NCBI GenBank assembly: GCA_017163975.1
Contig: JAFFSR010000249.1
Location: forward strand, 8,208,001 to 8,272,000
Source: Anastatus disparis
Lineage: Eukaryota > Arthropoda > Insecta > Hymenoptera > Eupelmidae
Direction of reading: 5' to 3'
Length of the DNA: 64,000 nt
The translations under genes were made by a program, and so were the position numbers. Shown piece by piece: positions 1-11,414 of the stretch. The notes under the pieces were generated by a model, which was not told the origin of the DNA, ran no database searches, and was given only the letters and a program-made list of their open reading frames with translations. The first letter of the stretch is position 1. Every line of letters starts with the position of its first letter.

Positions 1-1160
1 TTTTTTTCGTATTACATCGCATGCATTACAAAAAATAATTTTCGAGCTCAAAATAGAATTTTGTTTATTGTATTAAGATGTATCTTTGTTCTTTATCTTT
101 TAATATTAAATAAAATATTTTCTATCAATATAATACAGAAAAAATCACACGCACCGTGATGTAATAAAAATATATTGTACAATATTTTAAGCAGAATGTT
201 AATATTCTTAATAATATTCTTTGAATATAGAAAACTACTATCCATCGGATGTGAAAAATCATTAGATAAGATTAGATAATGATTTATTCGTATAAATATA
301 CAAAAAGGCGAAATCATTGAAAGATATATATATATATATATATGGAAAATACAAAAATTAATAAATCATTTTAACCATTACATAATAATAAATAAGGATT
401 GATTCTTAACATTTAAGATTTACTATATACAACTTAGTATTTATCTTCTTTTATTTAAAAAAGTTAGAACATAGAAAATTGAAAAAGCATATTCTACCAG
501 ACTGAATTTTTTTACTCCTTTACATTGATTGACAATATATTGTGACTGATGAAAATTGTACATGTCCACAATTGGTTTATAGATTCATATTTTTACTTAT
601 TATTCAACACACTTAAATTAGCTAACAATTCAATTATAAAGCAGTACTCACATACATTGAGCATTTCACCAATAAAATATTAAACCACGGGCCTGGCAAG
701 TTATTTTGTAGATATTTCGTAACATTTAATATATTTTACAGCAGTTCAAAATAAAAAGATACTGTAATGAGATAGAGAATGCATAGTTTTCATTTATTAA
801 AAGTATTACAATTAAAATGGGTATCTTTTTTCTCTGAACGTTTTAAAAAGGCATGAATAATTTTGAAGTTGATGGCACGTTGAAGTTAAAAGTTTCGGAA
901 ATTTTTTATTAAATATGTCTTTCATCAGGAATAAAATAAAATATACATCACCAAGATCAAGTATAGTTCATCAATGTTTAAGTAGTAATATTCACTCAGA
1001 AATAAAATAATAAGTTGATCTAGTATATCATTTTATTTTTTCAATTTTGATGTGTACTATCATCGCTATCTTCATCTTAATAATCCCTTTTTTTCATAAA
1101 TTATTTGGCAAAGTTTTTCCAAACATTCGTCTATCAAAGAGAATATAAATTGAACATACT
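1..1160. other. AT-rich sequence, no gene seen
   Basis: No open frame, RNA gene or element ends could be supported. A short TA run lies near 325-343. The only longer open frame (minus strand, 93-317) looks like low-complexity translation with no recognisable domain. Confidence 0.5.
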
Positions 1161-1362
1161 ATGAATTTTATATTATGAAAAAGAAAGAATTGAATACAGA
1201 GGTACTCGACGATTGCTTCATTGATTTCAAAACTTTCTTTAGCCAAAACTGTAGATATTTCATGAATTTCATATTATTAAAAAGAATGAATTGAATACAG
1301 AAGTACTCGACGATTGCTTGATTAAATTCAAAACTTTCTTAAGCAAAAACTATAGATAAATC
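1161..1362. repeat. Tandem duplication, about 101-bp unit, two copies
   Basis: Two adjacent copies start at 1161 and 1262. Each contains 'gaattgaatacag', then 'gtactcgacgattgctt', then 'caaaactttctt'. They differ by scattered substitutions, so the duplication is not recent. No coding potential is evident. Confidence 0.8.
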
Positions 1363-1784
1363 TAGTAAAAGGTATAAACTAAATAATAATTACTCAATTC
1401 ATTTCAGTACTCTCAAGAGTTGAAATTAAAAAAAAAATGATGTATGCAGTAAAAAAAAAGAAATATTTAGAAAAAATGTTCTAAAGAATACTATACTATT
1501 TAATACCTAAACTCGCTTAAAATATACTTTTTTAAAAGTAATAATAAAATAATAAAATAGTATTCATCAGTTTGAATAATGACATGAAACAAAAAATAAC
1601 AGACATGATATTTAAAAGCTTTGAAGAAATTTTATTATTTTACTTAAACTCTAAAAATATTCTAGATTTAATAGTGGACTTCATTATTATATAACAAAAT
1701 TAATTTCTATATATAGCGAATAGCGTGTAAGAGAGAATTTAGAATTAAAATAGTTGGAACGGATCTAAGAATTCGAACGCTTAT

Positions 1785-1898
1785 CGTAAAGCAACTGACT
1801 TTCTCTCTGTCTCTTTCTTGCCTTCGTAAAACAACTGACTTTCTCTCTATCTCTTTCTCGCCTTCATAAGCAAGTAACTTTTTATCTATCCCTTTATT
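1785..1898. repeat. 40-bp tandem repeat, 2.8 copies
   Basis: Copies begin at 1785, 1825 and 1865. The shared core is 'caactgactttctctct', a pyrimidine-rich stretch ending in 'gcctt'. The third copy is degenerate. About 200 bp of AT-rich sequence separates it from the GC-rich block that follows. Confidence 0.8.
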
Positions 1899-2100
1899 AT
1901 TTTTAGGCTCTTATAGAAGAAACATATGTATAGAGAAAATATATATATATATAGCTATAATGCATGACCTACGTTATAGTTTTTTCTATCCTTCTTTTAC
2001 TCGTTTAAAATGAGATCAGTTAATACCCAATAATATGAAATAAGACTCTCTTCAATGATCATCATGTTAAAATTTTTTAATATTTAACTTTTACTCTTAT

Positions 2101-2345
2101 GTGCGACAGCGGGGGCGGGCGCGGATCGCGTCGATTCGCCTATCAACGCGGCGCGGATCTCCGTGATTCGCTTATTAACGCGGCGCGGATCTCCGTGATT
2201 CGCTTATCAACGCGGCGCGGGAGTTCGCGCTATAATGAGCGCTAACATGGCGCGCAGGCGTAGAGTGAATTTCTTATATCATGCCGCGGGATTGGTGCGC
2301 GTCATTATTTTTGCACTTGCACAGGTGAGCTGACGGCGGAGGAAT
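2101..2345. repeat. GC-rich island with a 32-bp tandem repeat
   Basis: In very AT-rich surroundings this stretch is strongly GC and CpG rich. The motif 'gcgcggatc' followed by 'gattcgc' recurs at 2119, 2151, 2183 and (truncated) 2215, an exact 32-bp period. A good splice-donor-like site (CAG then GTGAGC) lies at about 2322-2330. The block could be a promoter or first exon of something not recognised, or the end of a mobile element. Confidence 0.65.
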
Positions 2346-2394
2346 GGGAGGATCCAGAACTCTTTTTGCTTATCTACTGGAGTGCTATTAAGAA

Positions 2395-2652
2395 ACTTCT
2401 ATGAACATTTTACATAGAAATTTAAATAGGAAATTCATATAGAAAATTGATAAAAAAAATTCATATACAAAATTGACATGGAAAGTTTGTGTAAAAAATT
2501 GATTGTGGTAAACACATTATTTCATACCTTAATAGTGAGGTCTTTACTATAATCAATTTTTCATATAAATATTTTATATAAATGTTGTACATAAATTTTG
2601 TATGTAAATTTTGCAAATAAATTTTCTATATGCATTTTGCTTTCTCATAGAA
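2395..2652. repeat. Imperfect inverted repeat (hairpin)
   Basis: 'aaaaattgattgtggtaaa' near 2495 is mirrored by 'tttactataatcaattttt' near 2546. The similarity extends outward through AT-rich arms on both sides. No clear target duplication was found, so its identity as a MITE is only possible. Confidence 0.5.
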
Positions 2653-2739
2653 AAAGCATTGTATCGATAAAAAAATTTTTTTTCTATTCTTTCATTAATT
2701 TTGTACATATTTAAACTCGGTGAGTCGAAAAAAGTGGTT

Positions 2740-4060
2740 TCCAGAAAATGTCTGTATGTATGTGTGGGTGGATGTATGATTTAAGTTTGTAAATTGTATC
2801 TCGAGAACCACTCGATGGATTTGCTTTTAATTTTGCATGGAATTTAGTTTTTTGACTAATTTGCTGGGAAGCTATTGATAATTAGTTCTTCTAGCGTAGT
2901 TTTCATTTTAGAGTTGTTTGAAAATAAAAAAATTCGATTTTTCATTTTTTGGTTTTTTTTTGTTTACAATTCGATGAATTTGCTTCAAAATTTGCACGGA
3001 AATTATTTGTGATTGCCCAAATAAAATAAATTTTAAAAAACTGATTTTCTTAGCTCAGTTTAAATTTTAGAGCATTTTGAAATCTTTGAAAAAAATGTTT
3101 CTATTTATTAGGCCAATAAAATCTTAAAAACTACTCGATGGATTTACTTCAAATTTTCCATACAATTCAATTTTTCGATCAACTGGTGCGGAAGCTATTG
3201 AGAATTGGTTTGCTTAGTGTAGTTTTTTTTATAGTCATTTTAAGAATTTTAAAAAACTTTCGATTTTTCATTTTTTTTGTATTTTACGTAAACTACTCGA
3301 TGAATTTGTTTGAAAATTTGTATGGAACTTAATTTTGACTGCCAAAAGTAGAAAAACTTTTGAAAACTGATTTTCTTAGCGCACTTTTAATTTTAGAGCA
3401 TTTTTAAAATTTTTTAAAAAATTTTTATTTTTAATTTTTTTTTATTTTACGAAAACCATTTCATAGATTTGCTCCAAAATTTAAATGCAAGTTATTTACT
3501 ACTGTCTGAAAAAAACAGGCTTTGGAAACATTATTTTCTCAGCGCAGTTTTAATTTTAGAGCATTTTGAAAATTAAAAAAAAATTTTTATTTTTCATTTA
3601 TCTTCTATTTTGTGTAAACCATACCATAAATTTTCTCCAAAATTTTTGTACAATCAATTCGATATTGTCTGAAAAAAATAAGCTTTTAAAAACTAATTTT
3701 CTTAGAGTGGTTACGATTTTAGAGAATTTTAAAGATTTTAAAAAAAATTTCGATTTTTTATTCCTTATTTTTTTTATTTTACGTAAAGTACTCGATAGAT
3801 TTGTTCTAAAATTTGCAGGGAAATCATTTACAACTGCTGAAAGAAGGGAAATTTTCAAAAATTGATTTTCATAGGATAGTTTTAATTTTAGAGCATTTTT
3901 AAAATTTTGAAAAAGAAAATGTTATTTATTCAGCCAATTAGATCTCGAAAATCACTCGATGGATTTGCTTCAAATTTCGTATACTATCTATGTTTTTGTA
4001 TAAGTAGACGGGAAGCTATTGAAAATTGGTATTCATAGTGTAGTTTTTTTTTATAGAGCC
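2740..4060. repeat. Tandem array of about 162-bp units, 7-8 copies
   Basis: A landmark of the form 'cttagcgcagttttaatttt' followed by 'agagcatttt' recurs near 2891, 3049, 3211, 3373, 3539, 3702, 3869 and 4031, spaced 158-167 bp. A second landmark, 'ctcgatggatttgctt', recurs in the same phase. Units are diverged. The open frames here (3138-3332, 3566-3865 and others) are by-products of the repeat and have no domain. Confidence 0.85.
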
Positions 4061-4959
4061 ATAAACATGAACTGTATTTATATATAAATATGATTGCATT
4101 TTATAAAGATTAGAAATTTTGTTGACATCATTCTTTTTATTACTACATTATATCATTTTTTTAATAGAACAAATTTTTTTGTATTATTTGATGATTTAAA
4201 ATAAATTATAAATGTTAAAAAAGCAAACAGCTAGCATATATGTTCGAAATGTATAAAGTACAATATGAGTAAATATTAATGTTAGACAATCTTTTAATAT
4301 CAAAATCACATTCAAATAAATATCAAAAAATTAATGAAACTCAAAGAGCTCTATGAGAAAGCATTTCGCCAAAGCACTTGGCAGCGTTTTTTATATATAT
4401 TATTGTATGTATCAAAATGAAATAAATATAAATATTAATTATATGAGCAATTCATATAAAAATGTATCTAAAAAATTCAAATGATTTCTCTCAAAAGGGA
4501 TTTTGATGTACATATTAAAATATCCTTTCCGCTATATTTAAAATAGTATGCATCCATAATAACTTGTAAAGAGCCTAGCCGGGTAAGATGGTAAAAAGTG
4601 CCCTTAATGCTTTTGGAAACTGATTAGAACCAACTTGTACATCATCAAAAAAAGTCATTCAACAAACTTTTTAGACCTCTAGCCGGTCACGTAACGTTTC
4701 AAAGTCATTTTTTGTAATTTATCGTCATTTAAGTATATCTCGGTCAATTTTCAAGCTTTTTTAAAAATTCGAAATGGTGATTAAAGGGAATTTAAGCACA
4801 CATACGTGAAAATTTTTTAAAAGTTTTTGACGTTAGATTCAAACGTTTCACTGACGCTCGAAAATTCCAAATGATTATAAAAAAAAAGAACTAGGACCTA
4901 CTTAATCACGAAAAAATTTTATTTCATGTATTTTAACATAAAAAATCACCATACATTTT
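4061..4959. other. AT-rich sequence without a gene
   Basis: No gene or element boundary could be defined. A string at 4574-4606 (GGGTAAGATGG, then TAAAAAGTGCCC) loosely resembles the end of the foldback at 52011 and sequence near 44205-44225. This may mean a related decayed element, but no partner end was found. Confidence 0.4.
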
Positions 4960-6112
4960 TTTAGATACTTAAAATTGGTGGAACGTGGCTCATATACGAA
5001 AAAACCTATTTTTTTAGTGTTTTTCTTTATTTTTTTGGACCGTAAACAGAAACATAATACTATTTTAGAAATGGAACGAAACTTTATGTTTAATATTAAT
5101 ATTATATACTACTTCTGATACCTAGGAACGATGGAACGTGGAAGAAAGATAAAAAAATCCATTTGTTTTCACGTTTTTTGTATTTCTTCGAACCGTATAT
5201 AGAAAAATTAGATTGGAAAAGAAATTAAATGAGTCTCTATGTTTAGTAGAAGTATTATGTACTACTTCTTATTCTTGGAAATCGTGGAACGTGTAACGAA
5301 AATGAAAAAATCCATTTCGTTCACGTTTCCCTTTTTTTTTTCAACCGTAAATAAAAAATAAACATTGGGATAAAAGAAATAATGCATCTATATGTTTGAT
5401 ATAAATGTTAAGTACTGCTTCTGATCTTTAGGAACAGCGGAATGCTAAATTAAAATAGAAAAATCCATTTTTCAACGTTCCTCTTCATTTTTTCAAACCA
5501 TGAATGAAAAAATGACGCTAAAATAAAAGAGACAATACTTCTGTATATTTGGTGGAAATGTTATGTACTAATTATAATCCTTGGGAACGGGGGAATGTAG
5601 AATTAAAATAGAAAAATCCATTTTTTCACGTTCCTCTTCATTTTTTTAAACGATAAATAAGAAATTAACGTCAGAATAAAATATACAATACACTTATATT
5701 TTTGGAATAATTGTGATCTACTACCTCTGATCCTTCGGAACGTTGAAACGTAGAATCAGAATAAAAAAATCCATTTTTTTTACGTTTATTTTAATTGCTT
5801 CAAACTGTGAATAAAGCAATAACGTTTAAATAAAAGATACAATACTTTTATATGTTTAGTAGAGATGTTATGTACTACTTCTGATCTTTTGAAATGGTGG
5901 AATGTAGAATTCAAATAGAAATATACACTGTCTGAACGATGCTCTTTATTTTTTTTAAATTATGAATAAAAAATGACATTAGACTACAAGATACAATACA
6001 TCTATGTTTGATAGAAATATTGCGTACTACTTATGATTCTTTGGAATCGTGGGATTCAGAATTTAAACATAAAATTGTATTCTTTTTATATTTTTCATTT
6101 TTTTAAACTAGA
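4960..6112. repeat. Tandem array of 153-bp units, about 7.5 copies
   Basis: The landmark 'tactacttctgat' or a close variant begins at 5107, 5260, 5413, 5566, 5719, 5873 and 6025, intervals of 152-154 bp. Each unit also carries 'ggaacgtgga', then 'aaaaaatccatttt', then 'cacgtt'. The spacing is nearly constant although the sequence has diverged. No coding content was seen. Confidence 0.9.
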
Positions 6113-6291
6113 ACTCCAAATCGTATTGTTCTCTATTCCTCACCAGTGTAGATATACTGCTGAGTGTTAAGTATCGACTATAAATTTGAACCCATGGCTG
6201 AAATTTATAGATCCATTTAAAGTACCGATTGTTACTCGATCCTCATTTTGTTATGGTCTCTCTTATGATAAGAATAAAGAACAGATAACAC

Positions 6292-6691
6292 AATTGGGAT
6301 GTTGCATGAAATTTTTTTTTAAATTCATTACATCCGTTATTAAGAAGATGACAACTAAAAATAACGTATCTCGCCACTTAATTTTGTAAGTATGTTTTCT
6401 TTTTCATGAAAATAAATGAAAACTTGAAGAGATAGAAGAGGCTCTTGAAGATGAAAAAAAACAGAAAATGAACGTAGATTGGTGTGACGTCACGATTGTC
6501 ATTTTGCCAATAGCAATTGTGACGTCATTTATCATAGCGCTATATCTATAAATATTAAAATTGTCACAACTTATATCGGCTTTAACTTTTGCAATTCATT
6601 ATATTTTGAAAAACAAAAAAATACGGGTCTTTTATTTTTTTCTATTCTTTCTGACGGATATAATACATTTTTACATGGAAAATATTAATTG
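6292..6691. mobile_element. MITE family A, copy 1 (about 400 bp)
   Basis: It begins 'aattgggatgttgcatgaaa' and ends with a partial inverted match including 'tgacggatataatacat'. The same ends and core recur at 62541-62876, so this is a dispersed family. The core has two TGACGTCA palindromes about 40 bp apart, then 'gcgctatatctata' and 'aaatacgggtcttttatttt'. It has no open frame of its own, so it would be non-autonomous. The target duplication is not certain. Confidence 0.75.
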
Positions 6692-7030
6692 TTACTTGAG
6701 TTATATTTATAAATTAGAACGTAAGACCTGTATATATGACTATAGTTCAAACTCTAATGAGCGGTATTCTTTGTAAACAATACAATAGATTATATGGATA
6801 ATAGTTATCAGAAAATAGTTTTTAAATAGACGAAACGCCTCTTTTTGAAAAAGTAAATAATAATATAACCTTCATTATTTATATGAACGTTTCATAAAAA
6901 TACAAAGTATAAAATATTTGTTTATAATGAAGCTTCATTGTAAATATTTTAGTTCCAACTCGAACTTATACCTACTTTTCTGTTCTTGTAATTTTGAGCA
7001 TATTAATATTCATTTTCATAAGCTCATCTT

Positions 7031-7081
<51 letters not shown>

Positions 7082-7305
7082 CTATATATGTATGTATATA
7101 TACCCATACTACAAATTATCATATCTGTATTAGTGTTGATATTTCTAAATTATTTTGAAATCCAACCGAAAGTTATAAAAGCCTCACTAGAATAAAGCCC
7201 TTAGTGACTTAACAAATCTATTTCTTCTCTTGATAATAATAATAATCAAAATATGATATTAATGTCAGTTGATAATTGGAAGTTTCTCCAATATTGCTCA
7301 TTATC
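6692..7305. other. AT-rich sequence with a TA microsatellite
   Basis: An alternating TA tract runs from about 7036 to 7078 and grades into TATG/TATC repeats. The open frame translated across it is tyrosine and isoleucine repeats only. No gene was seen. Confidence 0.6.
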
Positions 7306-7452
7306 TTAACCTTTAGAGGACCGGTATTTGAGATTTGTGATCGCTCTAAGAAAGTGGTCCAAAAAGGTATCTGATATCACTAATTGACTTTGGGGTAAAG
7401 GTCGATCAGGGGTCACGCCACTATAGTGGTTTTCCGGTCCTCTTAAGGTTAA
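7306..7452. mobile_element. Short MITE with TTAA ends (piggyBac-like)
   Basis: The 5' end is TTAA followed by 'cctttagaggaccgg'. The 3' end is its inverted match 'ccggtcctcttaagg' followed by TTAA. A TTAA duplication next to terminal repeats beginning CC is the signature of the piggyBac superfamily. At 147 bp including the duplications it has no room for a transposase. The interior carries a second small palindrome around 'ccactatagtgg'. Confidence 0.75.
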
Positions 7453-8151
7453 ACGAACTCAAATCTTAAACGAACTTAGAGTTTTATTGTACGTAGCTCT
7501 TTAATTATCAGAAGCTTACATTCAATTCAAATAGAACATATAAAAAGAAAGGATAATCAAAACTTATTCCTTTAAGAATAGACTTTGGATGTATTTTTGT
7601 ACTTCTACTGTAAAATAATTTACTGAACATAAAATGAAGTTATAATTTGAATGAATAATTATAGTTTAATTCTATCAAATTTTGAGAAATATCTAAGAAG
7701 GAGAGTGTTTCACCTTTCAGTCATAGATTTAGACCAAATTCCACTAGTAGATTCAAGATGACTAAAATACATTTCCCAAAATCAATTTCACTTTCCAAAA
7801 AGCATTCAATAAAATAAGGTGAAACAGTATGTGAATTGAAAAAAATGTTACAACTATTGAGTGTAGTGCACAAGATGTATTAAAAATATTATTTAAATCA
7901 AGTGATGGATATTAATAATTCAGTCAGCTCTTGTTGATTATATATATGTATAAATCGTAAGGGGACAAAACACTTTTATAACCTGCAAACAAAAATATTT
8001 AATATACATTATATTTACTTCATTTTTTTTTAATAAATAAAATATTTTAAAGTAGACTTAAATACCTTTAATTTAAGCTATTATAAGCCAATTTTGCTTT
8101 AGCTATAAGCCTACAATCATTCGATGAACCTTTGTACTTGTAAGCTCTTGA
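7453..8151. other. AT-rich sequence, nothing recognised
   Basis: No open frame of note, RNA gene or inverted repeat of clear extent was found. Confidence 0.4.
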
Positions 8152-8456
8152 TCGTAAGGTTTAAGCTGAACCCATGGGTGGATTTAACTTTTCCAAATAA
8201 TTTTGGCTTCAATATTAGTATCATTTTCGCATAAATGAAGGAATTCCTGAAATGCAAAGAAATTTTTACTTTTCAGTAAAAAAATATTAATTTTTTTAAT
8301 AAATTTTAATATTTTTACCTTATTTTTGGATTTTTTAATCACTTCCAATCATTCGATTTTAAAATCCTCCATTTATGCGAGGAGACTACTAATACTAAAG
8401 CTAAAATCGTTTGGAAAAGTCAAATCCATCCATGGATTCAATTTAAACCTTACGAC
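8152..8456. mobile_element. MITE with about 88-bp terminal inverted repeats
   Basis: The left arm reads 'tcgtaaggtttaagctgaac', then 'ccatgggtggattt', 'acttttccaaa' and 'gcataaatg'. The right arm, read in reverse complement, follows the same series with a few substitutions. The interior is AT rich and noncoding. No clear flanking duplication was found. A smaller hairpin lies just downstream (about 8577-8623). Confidence 0.75.
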
Positions 8457-9059
8457 CCAGTACCTAAAATTTTAAAAATTCATTATTCGAGAAAAACAGC
8501 TTTAAAGATTTTAGTTATTATATATAACTTGAATTATTAATGAGATACTAATCTTTTTTAGAATAATCTTTGCCTAGTATCTCTTGTTTATATTAGCCTT
8601 TAATATAAAAAAGAGATACCAGACAAGAGAACTTTGTTATCAACTCGATAAAGCTGAAATGCAAAAATATATAAGTTATTGAAATAAGCAATAATAATTA
8701 TTTATCTTATGACAAGATATTTTATTGGTACTCATCCTTTTTCACCAATGAAACTATGTTTTTGTTGTAAGAGTCAACAAATACATAGTTAAGTGTTATA
8801 CTGATGGTTGTTAGAATTACTCGTACTAACTTTAAATCAGCTGAAAGCTAAAAAATAATATTTAATGTGGAGTAATCATTTTATATTTTATTTTACAATT
8901 CAAAATTAAGAAATAAAATTTAAATTCAATATTTATTTTATAATTAATAGTAAAATTTTTAAATAGAATTTACATCCAAACATGTAATAATTAATAGAAT
9001 TATACACTTACATAAATTTAATATGCACCCGGTGTATAGAAATCCATCACACCTATTCG
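8457..9059. other. AT-rich sequence, small hairpin only
   Basis: Apart from an imperfect hairpin at 8577-8623 ('agtatctcttgtttatatta' against 'taatataaaaaagagatacc') nothing was recognised. Confidence 0.4.
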
Positions 9060-9831
9060 TAGTTTTCTTGTCAGAGTATGTGCTTCCTCCGAATGAGACT
9101 AACTTGATCACTCTACACTGAATTATTTTCTATCATTCAAAGTCCTAACCCGGTCGACAGATACATTTTCAAGTTCGATGTTCAATTTCTCCAATATCAT
9201 GAGAACGTTATATCAAGATCAGCACTATTTGGGGAAGTCAATTCAAGTTATTTTTTAACAGCTTCAGATGTAGAACCTTTTGCCACTTGTTCGTATACTT
9301 TTGTTATTTAACCATTTATAGCACTGAACGCTGATTAGGCAACTGGCTTTGATAAATTTATTAAACTACAAAAACTAGACAAACTTGCAAGTCCATGGCC
9401 AAGTGCACGAGCAGCAAGAACATTATATCTGTTAACTTTATACGTACTGTCCATAGCACTTTCTCTCTTGTTAAAGTTTACAGCTGCTTATTCATCACAA
9501 AAGTCACAAGTCATATTAATTTTAAATCATTATCCTCGAAAAGAGATTCCAATAGATTTTATCTTATGATGGCACACACTGCAACGCAATTTTTCTAACG
9601 TAGGAGATAGAATGTTGATATCAACATTTCTATTTTTCGTCCTGTGTTTAAAAATTTTGTTTTTTTCATTTTAGAAAAAAAAGTAGAGGGTCTACTTCTT
9701 TAAGCTTCAGGAGGATTTTGTTCACTCTTACCAAGAAATATCCTTGGCGTCTTTTTAGAACTTCTTGTAGATCGTTTTCTATCTTATTGGTTAACAAATC
9801 TGCCTCTTGTATCTCTTTGATTATTTGACAT
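9060..9831 (-). pseudogene. Decayed Mutator-like transposase-domain protein
   Basis: Reading the minus strand from an ATG at 9829-9831 gives a short basic N-terminus rich in Arg, Lys and Ser. A cysteine-bearing stretch follows (CSVCH, then TCDFCDE), then a conserved-looking block YKVNRYNVLAARALGHG, then VYEQVAKGSTSEAVKK and ADLDITFS. Order and spacing match the arthropod proteins annotated as 'Mutator-like transposase domain': zinc-binding N-terminus, a 'N.R.V.AAR..G.G' block, then a helical block, then 'D...SFDGTW'. From about 9590 to 9150 all blocks lie in one frame, broken only by several stop codons; upstream there is at least one frame change. The gene is dead and probably 3'-truncated. 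Family recognition rests on remembered motif pattern, not a search. Confidence 0.55.
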
Positions 9832-10588
9832 TTTTGAGGCTGGTAATCTTAATGTCAATTCAAGATTTTACGCTTCAAATACACTTTTTATTTACATAAA
9901 TGTAGAATTTCAGGCACATATAATAAAATACGAAATAACTCGCAAACGTGTAATATATAAAAAATTAATAATTTAATGTAAAATTAAACCACAAAGCCTA
10001 AAAAAAGTAAATAAACTAACTGCAAACTGATTATACAATCAGCTGAGACTGACTGTAATGTAGCGAAATCGTACGAGCTGAACCACCGCGAAAGCGCGAA
10101 CGCGCGATATTCAAATTGAATAACAAAAAATTACATGAATAACTATGTGCCACTGATTTCCTTCCAAAATGAAAACGGAATAAAATATCGATGTAAAACT
10201 TTTCAGAGCTTAAATTAAGATAAATATAGACTCTTTTTTTTTGAAATAAAAAAAAAATCAATAAAAAATTAAAAAATTGAATTTAAAATAATTCTTATAA
10301 TTTTTAAAATTTGTAAAAATTATATCATTATAGACTTAATTAATAAAAACAAAATTAAATCTCTTTAAAAAAACTTTTTGGAGACTTATTAATTATTTAT
10401 GAATTATGGAATCAAGCAATAAAAAAATAATTTCTTATAGTGTTTTAATAAGATTAGCAAAAAAATTTGAGAAAAATCTCAAAATAGCAAAATTAACAAA
10501 AAATTAATTAAAAGTTTATCCTACTAATTTCTCCATAAATACGAAACTAACTGAGATCCGGTAAAAAAACTTGTTTAAGCTTGTTATA
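9832..10588. other. AT-rich sequence left of the large retroelement
   Basis: No gene was supported. A modestly GC-richer patch lies at 10050-10110. The 76-residue minus-strand open frame across it shows no domain. Confidence 0.4.
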
Positions 10589-10592
10589 CAAA

Positions 10593-11347
10593 TGTTACAA
10601 CCGGACTAGGTTCGGTCGTTATGTTCTTAACAAAAATTATTTATTTTCGCTGGGAACCAGTCTACCGTCCCAGGACTTACCTTGTCCCTTGCTGATGTAT
10701 TGGTTTTAATAATAACTCGTTGGAATGCTCACAAGTATAATTCTTAAATTGAATTTTTCTTGATCTTTATTGATTGTAGAAATTTAAATTGGATCTAATT
10801 TTGATCAAAACTTATGTTTCTCAACATTTATTTATCTGTATAATAGTTAACGTAACTTTCACTTGAGCGTAACCGATGGTCACGTTTCCTCAGTGCAACA
10901 GAAATCACGTATTCCTGAAGCGTAACCAAAGTGACGCTTAAGAACGTAACCAAAGTGACACTTTAGAGCGTAACCAAAGTGACGCTTAATAGTGTAACCA
11001 AAGTGACACTTAATAGCGTAACCAAAGTGGCGCTCAGGAACGTAACCCAAGTGACACTTAAGAACGTAACCAAAGTGACGCTTGGGAACGTAACCCAAGT
11101 GACACTTAAGAACGTAACCAAAGTGACGCTTAAGAACGTAACCAAAGTGACACTTTAGAGCGTAACCAAAGTGACACTTCAAAGCGTAACCAAAACTTCG
11201 AATTTCTGAAATAGATGAAATGAAAATATAACGATAATTATACCCAAAATTCGTATTTAATTAAATGTTATGATCAATGTCTTAATAATAATATTAACAA
11301 TACTTGTGCATATCCATGAGTTATAAATTTATGAATATTTATTATGC

Positions 11348-11414
<67 letters not shown>

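Noticed and set aside
10880..11182. Apparent 100-residue protein of 8-residue repeats (K-C/R-H-F-G-Y type)
   Set aside because: The 24-bp unit is divisible by three, so any frame without a stop gives a repeat protein. It lies inside an LTR and has no leader or domain.
10867..11200. CRISPR-like array
   Set aside because: Units are contiguous 24-bp repeats without unique spacers, in a eukaryotic LTR.
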